A DNA stretch of 64,000 nt from Microbacterium galbinum (GCF_023091225.1 NZ_JAHWXM010000002.1:1-64000); one strand, 5' to 3'. Numbered from the stretch's first letter, positions 5,775 to 15,119 are shown. Program-made: numbers and translations. The notes: generated from the letters alone by a model not told the origin.

Positions 5775-8703
5775 GCGCCTCGGCCGCACCTCGGAGACCG
5801 CGTCGTCGAAGACGGAGCAGCTCGGGTCGAAGCAGGAGACCGCGGCTCAGAAGGCTCGGCGTCTCGCTCAGGAGCAGGCCGCCGCCGAGAAGGCCGCGCG
5901 CGAGTACGCCGACGCGCAGGAGCACGTCGGGAAGATGCTCGTCGGCGCGGGCGCCGCGATCGTCGGCACCACCGGTCTCGTCGTGAAGTCCGCGATGGAC
6001 TGGGAGTCCGCGTGGGCGGGCGTCACGAAGACCGTCGAGGGCACCCCGCAGGAACTCGACGCCGTCGAGCAGGGGCTCCGCGACCTCACGGGCGTCCTCC
6101 CGGCGTCGCACGACGAGATCGCGGCTGTCGCTGAGGCCGCCGGTCAGCTCGGCGTGAAAACGAAGGACGTCGTCGGCTTCACCCGCACAATGATCGACCT
6201 CGGCGAGACGACGAACCTCACCTCGGACCAGGCGGCGACCTCGCTCGCGCAGCTCATGAATATCATGGGCACCGCGGGCGAGGACGTCGACCGGCTCGGC
6301 TCCACGATCGTCGCGCTCGGCAACGACGGGGCCTCGACCGAGGCCGAGATCGTGTCCATGGCGCAGCGCATCGCTGGCTCCGGCAAGCTCGTCGGCGCGA
6401 CCGAGGGTGAAGTGCTCGCCCTCGCGAACGCCCTCGCCTCGATGGGTGTCACCGCCGAGCTCGGCGGTGGCGTCGCGTCCCGCATCCTCCAGGACCTCTA
6501 CTCCGCAGTGCAGACCGGCGGGCAGAAGCTCGAGGGCTTCGCTGCCGTCGCTGGCGTCTCCGCGAAGGACTTCGCCACCGCGTTCAAGAACGACCCCGTC
6601 CGCGCGATGGGCTCGTTCGCGACTGGCCTCAACGGTGTCGAGGCCGCCGGCGGGAACGTCGTGCAGACGCTCAACGACCTCGGATTCAAGTCGACTGAGG
6701 AGCAGCGCGTCCTCCTACAGCTCAAGTCCTCCGGCGACCTCCTCACGGACTCGCTCGAGCTCCAGAACACGGCGTGGCAGGAGAACTCTGCCCTCACGAA
6801 CGAGGCCGCGAAGCGTTACGACACCGTCGAATCGCAGCTCGGCATCATGCGCAACCGCATCAACGACGCCGCGATCGACCTCGGCTCCGTGTTCCTGCCC
6901 GTCGTCTCCGACGTCGCGGCCGGCATCGGAGACTTCGCTGACGGCGTCGCATCGCTCCCCGCGCCACTGCAGGAAGCGATCGCTGTCGGCGGGCTGCTCG
7001 TCGGCGTCGTTGCGCTCGTCGGCGGCACCGCCATGATCGCGGTCCCGAAGGTCATCACGCTCTGGCAGCAGATCCAGATGCTCAGTGCCAGCGGTACCCG
7101 TGCGGGCTCCGCGCTTCGCGGCATGGCCGGATTCCTCGGCGGCCCCTGGGGTGTCGCCCTCGTCGCCGCGACCGCGCTGATGGTCGGCCTATCGAAGGCG
7201 AACGAGCAGGGTCGCGCGTCCGTCGAGGACCTGCAGAACTCCCTCGTCACAGGCGCATCGTCCGCGGACCTGTTCGCACAGTCCACCAGCGGCCGGAGCG
7301 TCGAGAAGTTCTTCTGGGGCGACTACGCCGAGAGTTTGAAGGACCTCCCGAACCTGCTCGATCGCGCCGCGAGCGCATCGAACGATTGGCTTGACCTCAC
7401 CTTCCAGGAGCAGGGCGCGCTCGGAAGCATCGAGGAGATCGGCCAGGCCCTCGCGAAGCTCGCGACCACCGACCTCCCAGCGGCGTCGCGGTCGTTCCAG
7501 CAGCTCGTACAGGATCAGAACCTCACTGACGAGCAGGCGCAGGAGCTTCTCCGGCGGATGCCGGATCTCCGCAACGAGCTCGTGCGCCTCGCAACCGAGA
7601 ACGAGGAGGCCGGCGACGACGTCGCGCTGCTGAACAAGCTCCTCAAGGAGAGCGCGAAGGAGTCGCAGACCGCATCCGAGGCGTACATGGAGCAGTCAGA
7701 CTCCGTGCAGAGCCTGACTGACGAGCTGATCGAACTGATCGAGACGATCAACACGGCGAACGGCCTCAACCAGGACGCGATCAGCGCGAATGCCGACTAC
7801 CAGGCGGCTCTCGAAGGCATCACGACCGAGGTCGAACGGCAGAAGGAAGCGTACAAGGGCGCGCACGACACGCTCGACGGCTTCAACCTCTCCCTCGATG
7901 AGAACACCGCTGCTGGCTCCGCCAACGCGGAGGCGCTCGCTGGTGTTGCGGATGCTGCGCAGAACGCTGCGAGTAAGCAGTTCGAGCTCGATCAGCAAAC
8001 GATGTCCGGGAAGGACGCCGCCGAGAAGTACGCGTCGACACTCGCCAATCAGCGGCAGAAATTCATCGAGTCCGCGATCGCCGCCGGCTACAACGCCGAT
8101 GAAGTGAAAGCACTCGCGGATCGCGTGTTCCAGCTGCCGACCGAGCGCGAAGTGAAGATCCTCGCCGATACCGCGAAGGCTCAGACCGACGTCGATTCGT
8201 ACATCAGCCGGAACACCGGGCGCGAGATCATCCTCAAGATCGGCACGTCGCGGGTTGCGCAGGGTGAGGGCGGCGGCGGTGGCATCACCCAGGCGGACGG
8301 CGGAGTGGTCTCGTATCACGCCAACGGCTCGGTGTCTGAGAACCACGTCGCGCAGATCGCTCGCGCTGGCGAGTGGCGGGTGTGGGCTGAGGACGAGACC
8401 GGCGGCGAGACGTATGTCCCGCACGCGCCGTCGAAGCGTGCACGGTCAGAGGCGATCATGGCCGAGACCGCGCGCCTCTTCGGTGGCACTTACATCCCGG
8501 CCGGCGCACAGCGGCTCGCCGAGGGTAGCGCCCTCACCGGGGCGCGCACCGCACCCGTCGCGACGTTCCCGGAGCGACTGAAGCTCGTCGTCGGCGAGCG
8601 GGAGTTCGACGCGTACGTGCGCGAGCACGGCGACGCTGCGGCGGCAGCCCGCGGCGACAAGGTGACCCGCGCGATCAAGAGCAGGAAGTGGGATGACGCA
8701 TGA
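5683..8703 (+). CDS. Tail tape measure protein
   Basis: The product has 1006 residues and sets tail length. The N-terminus has a charged coiled-coil stretch (about 25-85). A TP901-type tape measure domain follows, with 'MDWESAWAGVTKTVEGT' near 105 and helical repeats to about 420. A hydrophobic, membrane-like segment lies around 435-510, and more helices follow. The C-terminal part 'WRVWAEDETGGETYVPHAPSKR' is the usual tail of actinophage tape measures. The start overlaps the GT frame. The stop overlaps the next gene's ATG. Confidence 0.95.
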   Translation: MFDAGAIVFHIKAAGAALFRQEMSEADKAAERLGRTSETASSKTEQLGSKQETAAQKARRLAQEQAAAEKAAREYADAQEHVGKMLVGAGAAIVGTTGLVVKSAMDWESAWAGVTKTVEGTPQELDAVEQGLRDLTGVLPASHDEIAAVAEAAGQLGVKTKDVVGFTRTMIDLGETTNLTSDQAATSLAQLMNIMGTAGEDVDRLGSTIVALGNDGASTEAEIVSMAQRIAGSGKLVGATEGEVLALANALASMGVTAELGGGVASRILQDLYSAVQTGGQKLEGFAAVAGVSAKDFATAFKNDPVRAMGSFATGLNGVEAAGGNVVQTLNDLGFKSTEEQRVLLQLKSSGDLLTDSLELQNTAWQENSALTNEAAKRYDTVESQLGIMRNRINDAAIDLGSVFLPVVSDVAAGIGDFADGVASLPAPLQEAIAVGGLLVGVVALVGGTAMIAVPKVITLWQQIQMLSASGTRAGSALRGMAGFLGGPWGVALVAATALMVGLSKANEQGRASVEDLQNSLVTGASSADLFAQSTSGRSVEKFFWGDYAESLKDLPNLLDRAASASNDWLDLTFQEQGALGSIEEIGQALAKLATTDLPAASRSFQQLVQDQNLTDEQAQELLRRMPDLRNELVRLATENEEAGDDVALLNKLLKESAKESQTASEAYMEQSDSVQSLTDELIELIETINTANGLNQDAISANADYQAALEGITTEVERQKEAYKGAHDTLDGFNLSLDENTAAGSANAEALAGVADAAQNAASKQFELDQQTMSGKDAAEKYASTLANQRQKFIESAIAAGYNADEVKALADRVFQLPTEREVKILADTAKAQTDVDSYISRNTGREIILKIGTSRVAQGEGGGGGITQADGGVVSYHANGSVSENHVAQIARAGEWRVWAEDETGGETYVPHAPSKRARSEAIMAETARLFGGTYIPAGAQRLAEGSALTGARTAPVATFPERLKLVVGEREFDAYVREHGDAAAAARGDKVTRAIKSRKWDDA

Positions 8704-9533
8704 GCACTCTGACGCCGTTCCCGGACATGGCGCCGGTCCCGCGGATCCTCGTCGACGTTCCTGTCGCCGAGTTCCCCGCGGGGTCGGTGACCGTGTCGCT
8801 CACTCGCACGAGCGAGGGGCGCACGATGCAGGTCCGCGGCGGTCAGCGACTTCCTGCGACTTCCCCGGCGATCGTGATCGATGCCGAGGCGGGCTTCGGC
8901 ATCGAGTCCGCGTACACGGTACTCGGCCACGATGCTTCCGGTGCGATCATCGGCTCGTGGCCGATCGGCTCCGCCGTGCTGAGCTTTGACCAGGTCGTCA
9001 TTCAGCAACCGCTCGACCCGCGTCTCGCGGTCGTCGTGGCGAAGCTCTCGGGCACCGGCGCGGAACTCGTGCGGGAGACGCCTGGTGAACCGGCCTGGCC
9101 CCAGGGCAGCGCTCTCCCCGGAGTGATCGCGCTTGGCCCCCGCCGTGGCCTCGACGGTGTCGAGCTCGAGCTGATGGTCGACTCCCATGAGGCAGCCGAC
9201 ATTCTCCAGGCGTCGCTCGGCACCTACGAGCGTCGCCAGCTTCCGATCTGGCTGATCCGCACCCCGCCGGGGCGCCGCCTGCCGGCCGTCTTCTTCTGCC
9301 ACGTCCCACGCCTGCGCGAGAAGGACGAGCTGATCCAGCTCGGCCTGACTCGCGTCCTCTACTCGGCGGTCGTCACCGAGACCAAGCCCCCGGCCGCTGG
9401 CATCACCGCGGCCGTGCTCACCCACTCGGACATGAAGGTGTTCTTCGCCACACACACCCAGGTGAAGGCCCTCTACGCGACCCACTCCGACGTGAAGCGC
9501 GACATGTCCCTGATCGGAGCAGCCAGTGCGTAA
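8700..9533 (+). CDS. Distal tail / minor tail protein
   Basis: This 277-residue protein follows the tape measure directly (ATGA overlap), the slot for the distal tail protein that joins the tube to the baseplate. The body is beta-rich. The C-terminus carries three tandem ten-residue units beginning THSD/THTQ/THSD at about 246-273. It overlaps the next gene by eight bases. The role is inferred from position and size. Confidence 0.7.
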   Translation: MSTLTPFPDMAPVPRILVDVPVAEFPAGSVTVSLTRTSEGRTMQVRGGQRLPATSPAIVIDAEAGFGIESAYTVLGHDASGAIIGSWPIGSAVLSFDQVVIQQPLDPRLAVVVAKLSGTGAELVRETPGEPAWPQGSALPGVIALGPRRGLDGVELELMVDSHEAADILQASLGTYERRQLPIWLIRTPPGRRLPAVFFCHVPRLREKDELIQLGLTRVLYSAVVTETKPPAAGITAAVLTHSDMKVFFATHTQVKALYATHSDVKRDMSLIGAASA

Positions 9534-10644
9534 CGTGTCCCAGACGTGCCGGGAGGTCATCGCGAGCGGTGTCTTCCAGGCGCACTGGACCGCCGATCTG
9601 TTCTACGACGGCGTGCCGCGCGCACAGAACCTGCTACTGCTGGATCCACAGTTCGCCTGGGACGCCTCCGCGCAGATTCAGGGCTCGGGGAAGTGCGAAA
9701 TCCTCTGGGACGACATGTTCGGGCAGTCGATCGTGCCGCGCGAGATCGGGGACCTGTTCTCGCCCTACGGTGCCGAGCTGCAGGCAGACATCATCATCTC
9801 GGCTGGCGACTTCGTCGAGCGGGTCCCGATGGGACGGTTCGTGCTGGACTCGGTCCCGGACAGCGTCGAGCAGGCGATCGAGAACGCGCATGGCGGGCTT
9901 CCCGTCGTCGTCGAGTCGCGGGTGTCGCTCGATCTCGCCGACTACTTCCTCCGCATCGCGCGCGACGAGTTCCCGTTCCCGACCTCGCCGCGGTCGACGT
10001 CGATGTGGGACGAGGCGCAACGCCTCACCAGCCTCGCGGTCGTGCGCTCGATCCCCGACCGTACCCTGCCCAGAAACATCACGTACGACGAAGACCGCCT
10101 CGAAGCGCTCGGCAAGGTGTTCGGCCCATCGAACGCCTGGCCGACACTCACCCCTGCCGGCGGCCTCACCGCACGCCCGAAGGACTGGCCCGCCCCCGTG
10201 GCCCGTCTCGAGAACGTCCTCGCCTCGCCCCTGGTCATGCGCTCGGAGAACGTCTACAACCGTGTCGTCGTCGAGGGGAAGAATCCGACCCCTGACGGCC
10301 CGGTACTACGAGCGGTCCGGGAGATACGCCAGGGCTGGCTGCGAACCCGCAACCCGAATGGCACCCGGTCCCCGTTCGGCGGCGCGACATACCGGTATAA
10401 GTCCGAGTTCCTCACGACGCAGGACCAGGTCGATCGCACGGCCGACAGTCTGCTCCCCCGCGTCTCCCGCATCCGCTCGGTGACCCGGCGCATCACTGAG
10501 CCGTTCAACCCGCTCCGCGAGCTCGGCGACGTTCTCACGTTCGTCGACACTCAGCGCGGCGGCGACGAATCCCTCGTGCGCATCCGGTCCATCGAGCACA
10601 GCGGCGCAGAAACCGTGCTCGACGTGGAGGTGAAGCAGCGGTGA
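9526..10644 (+). CDS. Minor tail protein, tail-hub type
   Basis: The product has 372 residues. Its place after the distal tail gene, and beta-rich segments such as 'AQIQGSGKCEILWDDMFG', suit the hub/baseplate proteins of actinophages (gp44-like). It starts at a GTG that overlaps the previous stop region and is coupled downstream by a GTGA overlap at 10641. It probably nucleates tail tube assembly and carries the fibres. Confidence 0.7.
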   Translation: MRNVSQTCREVIASGVFQAHWTADLFYDGVPRAQNLLLLDPQFAWDASAQIQGSGKCEILWDDMFGQSIVPREIGDLFSPYGAELQADIIISAGDFVERVPMGRFVLDSVPDSVEQAIENAHGGLPVVVESRVSLDLADYFLRIARDEFPFPTSPRSTSMWDEAQRLTSLAVVRSIPDRTLPRNITYDEDRLEALGKVFGPSNAWPTLTPAGGLTARPKDWPAPVARLENVLASPLVMRSENVYNRVVVEGKNPTPDGPVLRAVREIRQGWLRTRNPNGTRSPFGGATYRYKSEFLTTQDQVDRTADSLLPRVSRIRSVTRRITEPFNPLRELGDVLTFVDTQRGGDESLVRIRSIEHSGAETVLDVEVKQR

Positions 10645-11528
10645 TCTCCGAAGCAGATGTCATTCTCGCGGGCCTCGATGGTCGGACGAAGGTCGCCTCC
10701 CGAAAGGCGACCTTCGTCGGGATCGATACCGGCATGGCGCTCGTCGACATGGGCGACTCCCGTTTCGTATGCGATTTCGGGAACGGGTACATCCCGGGGC
10801 CTGGCGAGACCGTGCGCATCCTCTCCATCGGAGATCAGCACCTCTTGTTCCCCGCAGCGGGCCGCCCCACGGTCGGAACCGTTCTCACTGTGTCGTCGAC
10901 CTCCGCGAGCGTCGCGACGAGCACGGGCACGTTCTCGATGCCCTTCGCTGGCACCGCTCCGACGTCCGGGGACCGCGTTGGCGTCGTCTGGGCCGAGGGC
11001 GAGCCCTGGTGCACCTCCAAGCTGTCATCGTCGCCGCCTGCGCCTCTCCCGCCGCCGCCTGACCCTGGGACGGTCGAACCGTCCGTGCGGTCGGCAGAGT
11101 TCCGCGCGATTGATGCCGGCTCCACCGACCGCAACCAGGTCCGCTGGTGGACCGGGCAGCCCCGCGCCGGGAACTCCACCTACGGCGCGTGGTTCTACGG
11201 CGGCCAGATCAAGGACACCATCCCGGCCGGCGCTCAGTTCGTCTCGATGGAGTTCTACGCCGCCTGGTGGCAGCGCCGCTACGCCGCCCCGAACTTCGGG
11301 CTCCACTCCGACCCGTTCAAGGCCGGCGTCCCCGCAGTCGTCGGTGCCGCGCCGTGGGCGCCGAACGAGGGATGGAACGCCATGCCCTACGGAGCCGACT
11401 GGTTCCCGAACCTCATCGCCGGTGGACCGCACTACGGCATCGGCCTCAACCAAGGCGGCGACAACATCTTCGCCAACCTCGCCCAGAACGCCATGTCTGG
11501 TGCGCTTCGAATCACATGGAGGTCCTGA
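10641..11528 (+). CDS. Minor tail protein / tail fibre
   Basis: The product has 295 residues. Residues 1-125 resemble a small beta domain. A Pro-rich hinge (about 131-145, 'PPAPLPPPPDPG') leads to a C-terminal domain of about 145 residues rich in W, Y, G and N, which looks like a receptor- or sugar-binding module. The start is a GTG inside the previous gene's end. The hinge plus aromatic C-terminus suggests a fibre or tip protein, but the ligand is unknown. Confidence 0.65.
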   Translation: MISEADVILAGLDGRTKVASRKATFVGIDTGMALVDMGDSRFVCDFGNGYIPGPGETVRILSIGDQHLLFPAAGRPTVGTVLTVSSTSASVATSTGTFSMPFAGTAPTSGDRVGVVWAEGEPWCTSKLSSSPPAPLPPPPDPGTVEPSVRSAEFRAIDAGSTDRNQVRWWTGQPRAGNSTYGAWFYGGQIKDTIPAGAQFVSMEFYAAWWQRRYAAPNFGLHSDPFKAGVPAVVGAAPWAPNEGWNAMPYGADWFPNLIAGGPHYGIGLNQGGDNIFANLAQNAMSGALRITWRS

Positions 11529-12250
11529 TGGGCAACAGCAAGAACCCCACCACGGGGAAGCGCGTCTTCAACGACGTCTACTCGTTCCCGCAGGACTCGC
11601 AGGACCTCGCTGACGACATCCACGACGCATGGAACGTGCGCCGCGGACCAGCCTCGGCGCGCACGACGTTCCCCGAGGGGCAGCTGCGCGAGGGCCTGAT
11701 CTGGGTAGAGACCGACACTCGCATCTCGTACCGATGGTTCAGCGCGACAGGGTGGCAGCCAACCGACGCGCTGGTGCTCCTCGCTCGGCAGTCCGTCACC
11801 GGGGCCGGGACGATGAACTTCGACAACGTGTTCTCGAGCCGGTTCGAGAACTACCTCGTGCGCGTGAACATCCGAAGCATGTCAGCTGGTGGTGTCCCGG
11901 CGATGCAGCTGCGCTCTGGCGGAAACCCCGCCGCAGGTGCGTCGGACTACCGGTCGGTGAGCCGCACGAACTCGTCGACCGCGATCGCTGGGGCGACGAC
12001 CGGTGAGGATCGTGCACCGTTGACGAAGGCGAGCGTTGCCGCCCTCTATGCGGAGGTGCGCATCTTCGATCCGGGGATCGCGTCGCGCACCGTATTTCTC
12101 GTGAACTCGCACGGCGTGGGATCGACGACCGCGGCGGAGAACGGCGACCTCAGCGTGCAGCACAACCCGGCCGTGGCCTACGACGGCTTCCGCATGCTGA
12201 CCTCCGGCCCGCTGATCACGGGCGCCGTGTCCGTCTTCGGGATCGGCTGA
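11528..12250 (+). CDS. Putative receptor-binding tail protein
   Basis: The product has 240 residues. The ATG overlaps the previous TGA (TGATG), so the frame upstream of 11528 is not used. The N-terminus (residues 1-75) resembles short fibre-attachment modules ('ISYRWFSATGWQPTD'). The C-terminal 150 residues are a beta-rich Ser/Gly/Ala domain like phage receptor-binding heads. It is the last structural gene before lysis. The function is inferred from order and composition. Confidence 0.6.
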   Translation: MGNSKNPTTGKRVFNDVYSFPQDSQDLADDIHDAWNVRRGPASARTTFPEGQLREGLIWVETDTRISYRWFSATGWQPTDALVLLARQSVTGAGTMNFDNVFSSRFENYLVRVNIRSMSAGGVPAMQLRSGGNPAAGASDYRSVSRTNSSTAIAGATTGEDRAPLTKASVAALYAEVRIFDPGIASRTVFLVNSHGVGSTTAAENGDLSVQHNPAVAYDGFRMLTSGPLITGAVSVFGIG

Positions 12251-12252
12251 TC

Positions 12253-13089
12253 ATGGGCGGCGCACTCATGATCGTCGACCTCGGGCATGGTCGCGGTTGG
12301 CTCGAGGTCGAGGCGGCGAAGAGCCAGGCGCGCATCGACAGGGCTCTCGGGCATCCGCAGCAGATCACCGAGGCGGGGCGGTCGTGGGAGCAGCAGAACG
12401 CGCACTGGCTCACCTTCCAGAAGTACGGGAAGCCGATCGCGTTGCACCCCGACACCCCGAGCGTGCACCAGAAGGGGCGCGCGAAGGACACCGACGAGCG
12501 CCCCGTCGCGCTGCTGAACGATCACGGGTGGTTCCAGACCGTCTTCCGGTGGATCAACGGTGTGTGGACGCTCGTGGAGCCGTGGCACTTCGAGTACTTC
12601 CCCGAGCGCGACAACCACCGGCACGAGGTGGTCGAGCTCGTCAACGACAACGGAACGTGGCGCATCGCGCCGGAAAAGGAGTGGGACGAAATGGCTACGG
12701 AAGCCCAGATCCGCGCAGTCGTGGCGGATGAAGTGCAGAAGGCGCTGGTGACGAGCAAGGCGATCACCGAGAAGGCGGTGAAGCAGTACTCGCGCGCAGG
12801 GGCGTACAAGATCGTCGGAGTGCAGGGGACGAAGAACGCTCCCGGACCGCACATGTACCTCACCGGCCCGGGCGGAAGTGTGCATCTCCCGACGCAGCCC
12901 GACGTCGATCTGATGCGCCGCTACATCCAGGCAACAGCCCACGTGCTCGACGCGCCTTACAACCCGAAGAGCGCGTCGGTGAACGGTGAAGAGTTGCTCA
13001 CGCCTGCGCAGTTCAAGACCGCGATGCTGTGGATCGCTCGCATGAAGCCCGAGCCGGAGCCGGTGAAGTCCGCGGCGGCGAGCAGCTAG
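12253..13089 (+). CDS. Endolysin, VanY/M15 D,D-carboxypeptidase type
   Basis: The 278-residue enzyme should cut peptidoglycan peptide stems at lysis. It carries the LAS motif SxHxxGxAxD at residues 70-79 (zinc ligands H72 and D79). It also has EPWHFEY at 109-115 with catalytic E109 and third ligand H112, as in M15/VanY peptidases. The C-terminal 130 residues probably bind the cell wall. No signal peptide is present, so release needs a holin. It begins the lysis cassette. A second possible start lies five codons downstream. Confidence 0.87.
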   Translation: MGGALMIVDLGHGRGWLEVEAAKSQARIDRALGHPQQITEAGRSWEQQNAHWLTFQKYGKPIALHPDTPSVHQKGRAKDTDERPVALLNDHGWFQTVFRWINGVWTLVEPWHFEYFPERDNHRHEVVELVNDNGTWRIAPEKEWDEMATEAQIRAVVADEVQKALVTSKAITEKAVKQYSRAGAYKIVGVQGTKNAPGPHMYLTGPGGSVHLPTQPDVDLMRRYIQATAHVLDAPYNPKSASVNGEELLTPAQFKTAMLWIARMKPEPEPVKSAAASS

Positions 13090-13409
13090 TGCCAGAGCTG
13101 GGGGCGATCGGTGGATGGGCGGTCGCCATCCTGACGGTCGTCATCACGTCGATCGTCTCCCTCTTCCCGAAGAAGGGCTCGATCGAGAACGCTCGGATCG
13201 ACCAGCTACAGGAAGACCTCGCCGCCGAGCGCGAAGAGCGCAAGTCGCTCGCCACAGAGGTCAAGGACATTCGCGCCGAGCAGGACCGTCTCGCCCGGCG
13301 GGATCTCGCCTGGATCCTGCACTACGACCTCGTGAAGCAGGGCGTCGAGGCCGGAACGATCCCGCCCTGGCCCGCACTGCCCGAGATTCTTGGAGGTCCT
13401 CATGTCTGA
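13089..13409 (+). CDS. Small one-TM coiled-coil protein of the lysis cassette
   Basis: The product is 106 residues from a GTG overlapping the endolysin stop. One membrane helix (about residues 6-26) is followed by a charged coiled coil (about 35-70) and a Trp/Pro-containing tail. Such proteins next to actinophage endolysins are often holins or holin partners. The start further upstream in the same frame overlaps the endolysin and is not favoured. Confidence 0.65.
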   Translation: MPELGAIGGWAVAILTVVITSIVSLFPKKGSIENARIDQLQEDLAAEREERKSLATEVKDIRAEQDRLARRDLAWILHYDLVKQGVEAGTIPPWPALPEILGGPHV

Positions 13410-14052
13410 GCCCGACGATCTGCTCAACGCATCCATCCGCGAACGTCGCCGTCTGGTCATCGTCTTCACCGCCCTCATCGCGGTCGTCGCGATCGCGCTC
13501 GGCGTGGGATGGCTCAGCGCATGGGGTGGCCGCGAAGCATGGCACGAGCAGGCGATGACGTGGCAGGACCGCTACGTCGAGCTGTACGACGAGTTCACCG
13601 TCGCGACGGGCGAGGAGCCGGACGCCCCAGAGCCGGGAGTCGTCGCCGAGCAAGGGCCGCAGGGCGAGCCCGGATCGCCCGGCGCCCCTGGCCCTGTCGG
13701 CCCAGCGGGGCCCTCCGGCACTCCCGGCCCGCAGGGAGCGCGCGGAGTCCCCGGTGATCCCGGTGATGACGGCGAACCCGGCGAACCCGGAGCCGCCGGA
13801 CAGCAGGGCCAGACCGGCCAGTCCGGCGGGCAGGGTCCCGCCGGCGCAACCGGGCCGCAGGGCCCGAAGGGTGACGCCGGGGCACCCGGCCCCGCCGGCC
13901 CGCAAGGCCCCGCAGGAACACCCGGGCCGACATGCCCTGACGGGTACGCCGCCGAGACGCGGTGGATATCCGTCTCCGATTCCGACATCGGAATCTTCTA
14001 CCCACAGCAGGCGATCGTCTGCATCCCAACTCCCACCGGAGGTACACCATGA
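13402..14052 (+). CDS. Membrane-anchored collagen-like protein
   Basis: The 216-residue product starts at the ATG preceded by GGAGGT. A membrane helix (about 20-42) is followed by a short stalk. Then come 31 uninterrupted Gly-X-Y triplets (about residues 83-175) rich in Pro at X or Y, and a 40-residue C-terminal domain with two cysteines. The topology suggests a trimeric collagen-like rod anchored in the membrane. Collagen repeats are common in phage fibres, but a membrane anchor inside a lysis cassette is unusual. It overlaps both neighbours. Its role is unknown; a spanin-like or cell-surface function is possible. Confidence 0.75.
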   Translation: MSEPDDLLNASIRERRRLVIVFTALIAVVAIALGVGWLSAWGGREAWHEQAMTWQDRYVELYDEFTVATGEEPDAPEPGVVAEQGPQGEPGSPGAPGPVGPAGPSGTPGPQGARGVPGDPGDDGEPGEPGAAGQQGQTGQSGGQGPAGATGPQGPKGDAGAPGPAGPQGPAGTPGPTCPDGYAAETRWISVSDSDIGIFYPQQAIVCIPTPTGGTP

Positions 14053-14465
14053 GCAAGATCTGGTTCCCGATGCAGCGTGCTATCCGCACCGCGGCACAGG
14101 TCCTCGTCGGCGGCGCAGCCGTCCTCGCGACGATCGTCCTCGTCGCCCCGCAGATCGTCGACGCGGTCGCCGACGTCGTCCCCGGCCCGGTGATCGCCTG
14201 GGCCACTGCGGCCCTCGCGACGCTCGCCGCGATCAGCGCCGCGCTCTCTCGCGTGATGGCGATCCCCGCCGTCGACGAGTGGCTCCGACACATCGGCGCA
14301 GGATCCGCGCCCGCGCAGTTCGTCGTCGCGCAGATCGAAGGCAACGCGACCCCGCTGACCCGCCGCCAGTACCGCGCCATGCTCGACGGCGCGGACACCG
14401 GCACCGACGACACGTCGAAGCTCCGCGCGGCGATCTCTGAACACAACGATCGCATCGGACTCTGA
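14049..14465 (+). CDS. Putative holin
   Basis: The product has 138 residues. Two hydrophobic helices (about 17-40 and 51-71) are joined by a short turn around 'DVVPGP', followed by a polar C-terminus. This is the layout of class II holins. The ATG overlaps the previous stop (ATGA). It is the last gene before the terminator. Of the three small membrane proteins in the cassette this is the best holin candidate. Confidence 0.7.
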   Translation: MSKIWFPMQRAIRTAAQVLVGGAAVLATIVLVAPQIVDAVADVVPGPVIAWATAALATLAAISAALSRVMAIPAVDEWLRHIGAGSAPAQFVVAQIEGNATPLTRRQYRAMLDGADTGTDDTSKLRAAISEHNDRIGL

Positions 14466-14471
14466 ACGCAG

Positions 14472-14509
14472 AAGACCCCCACCTAGCCTCCGGGCCGGGT
14501 GGGGGTCTT
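14472..14509 (+). terminator. Rho-independent terminator of the phage late operon
   Basis: A perfect 12-bp stem (14472-14483 with 14498-14509) with a 14-base loop ends in TTT. It lies seven bases after the last lysis gene. Confidence 0.9.
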
Positions 14510-14551
14510 TCGTCGTTCCGAGGGGACGCCTGCGCCTGATGACGGGTGCTC

Positions 14552-14557
14552 TAGTAT
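14552..14557 (+). promoter_or_regulatory. -10 box TAGTAT, leaderless promoter
   Basis: TAGTAT lies seven bases before the ATG at 14565, so transcription would start at the start codon. It gives the accessory gene its own promoter after the late terminator. Confidence 0.6.
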
Positions 14558-14564
14558 CGCGGGC

Positions 14565-15119
14565 ATGGACCGAACGGTGCTCTCGACCTTCCAGCGACAG
14601 GTGGCCGATCAAGCCGCGCTCGGGCTTCGCGGCCTGGCGATCATGCATGCGGGGCTCACGGAACTCGATGCCGCGTGGGACGGAATCCCTGATCGTTCGG
14701 CGCTCGAGGCTGCCGGCAACGAGGTATGGGCCGGGGTGCAGATCTTCGTGACCGCATCGGGCAACGTGAGCAAGGCACTCTGGGGCAGCGGGGGCGAACG
14801 GGCGGGTCGCCGCGCGGACCTGCGGTCATCGCTCGGAGTGCTCGACGAGTCACCGCTGAGGGGGTTCACCTTCCGCAACCACTTCGAGCACTTCGACGAG
14901 CGGATCGACAGGTGGGCGAGTGCGTCCGACCGGCGAGTGCTACTCGATCGGCACATCGGCCCGGCAGACTCGGTATCAGGACCTGAGGGTCGGGAGAGGC
15001 TCCGCGTCCTCGACCCAGAAGCCGGGATCCTCTACTTCTGGGGAGACCAGTTCGACATCGCTCCGATCGCCGACGAGCTCACGCGATTACTCGGTCGAGC
15101 GGGCGCAGCGGCGGACTAG
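14565..15119 (+). CDS. Prophage accessory protein with RX4H (HEPN-like) motif
   Basis: The product has 184 residues and is mostly helical. It has no signal peptide. The segment 'FRNHFEHFDERIDRW' (about 103-117) contains R104-x4-H109, the spacing of HEPN ribonuclease active sites. HEPN proteins often serve in phage defence and toxin systems, but a short motif alone is weak evidence. It has its own promoter after the lysis terminator, the position of lysogenic-conversion (moron) genes. Otherwise unrecognised. Confidence 0.65.
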   Translation: MDRTVLSTFQRQVADQAALGLRGLAIMHAGLTELDAAWDGIPDRSALEAAGNEVWAGVQIFVTASGNVSKALWGSGGERAGRRADLRSSLGVLDESPLRGFTFRNHFEHFDERIDRWASASDRRVLLDRHIGPADSVSGPEGRERLRVLDPEAGILYFWGDQFDIAPIADELTRLLGRAGAAAD

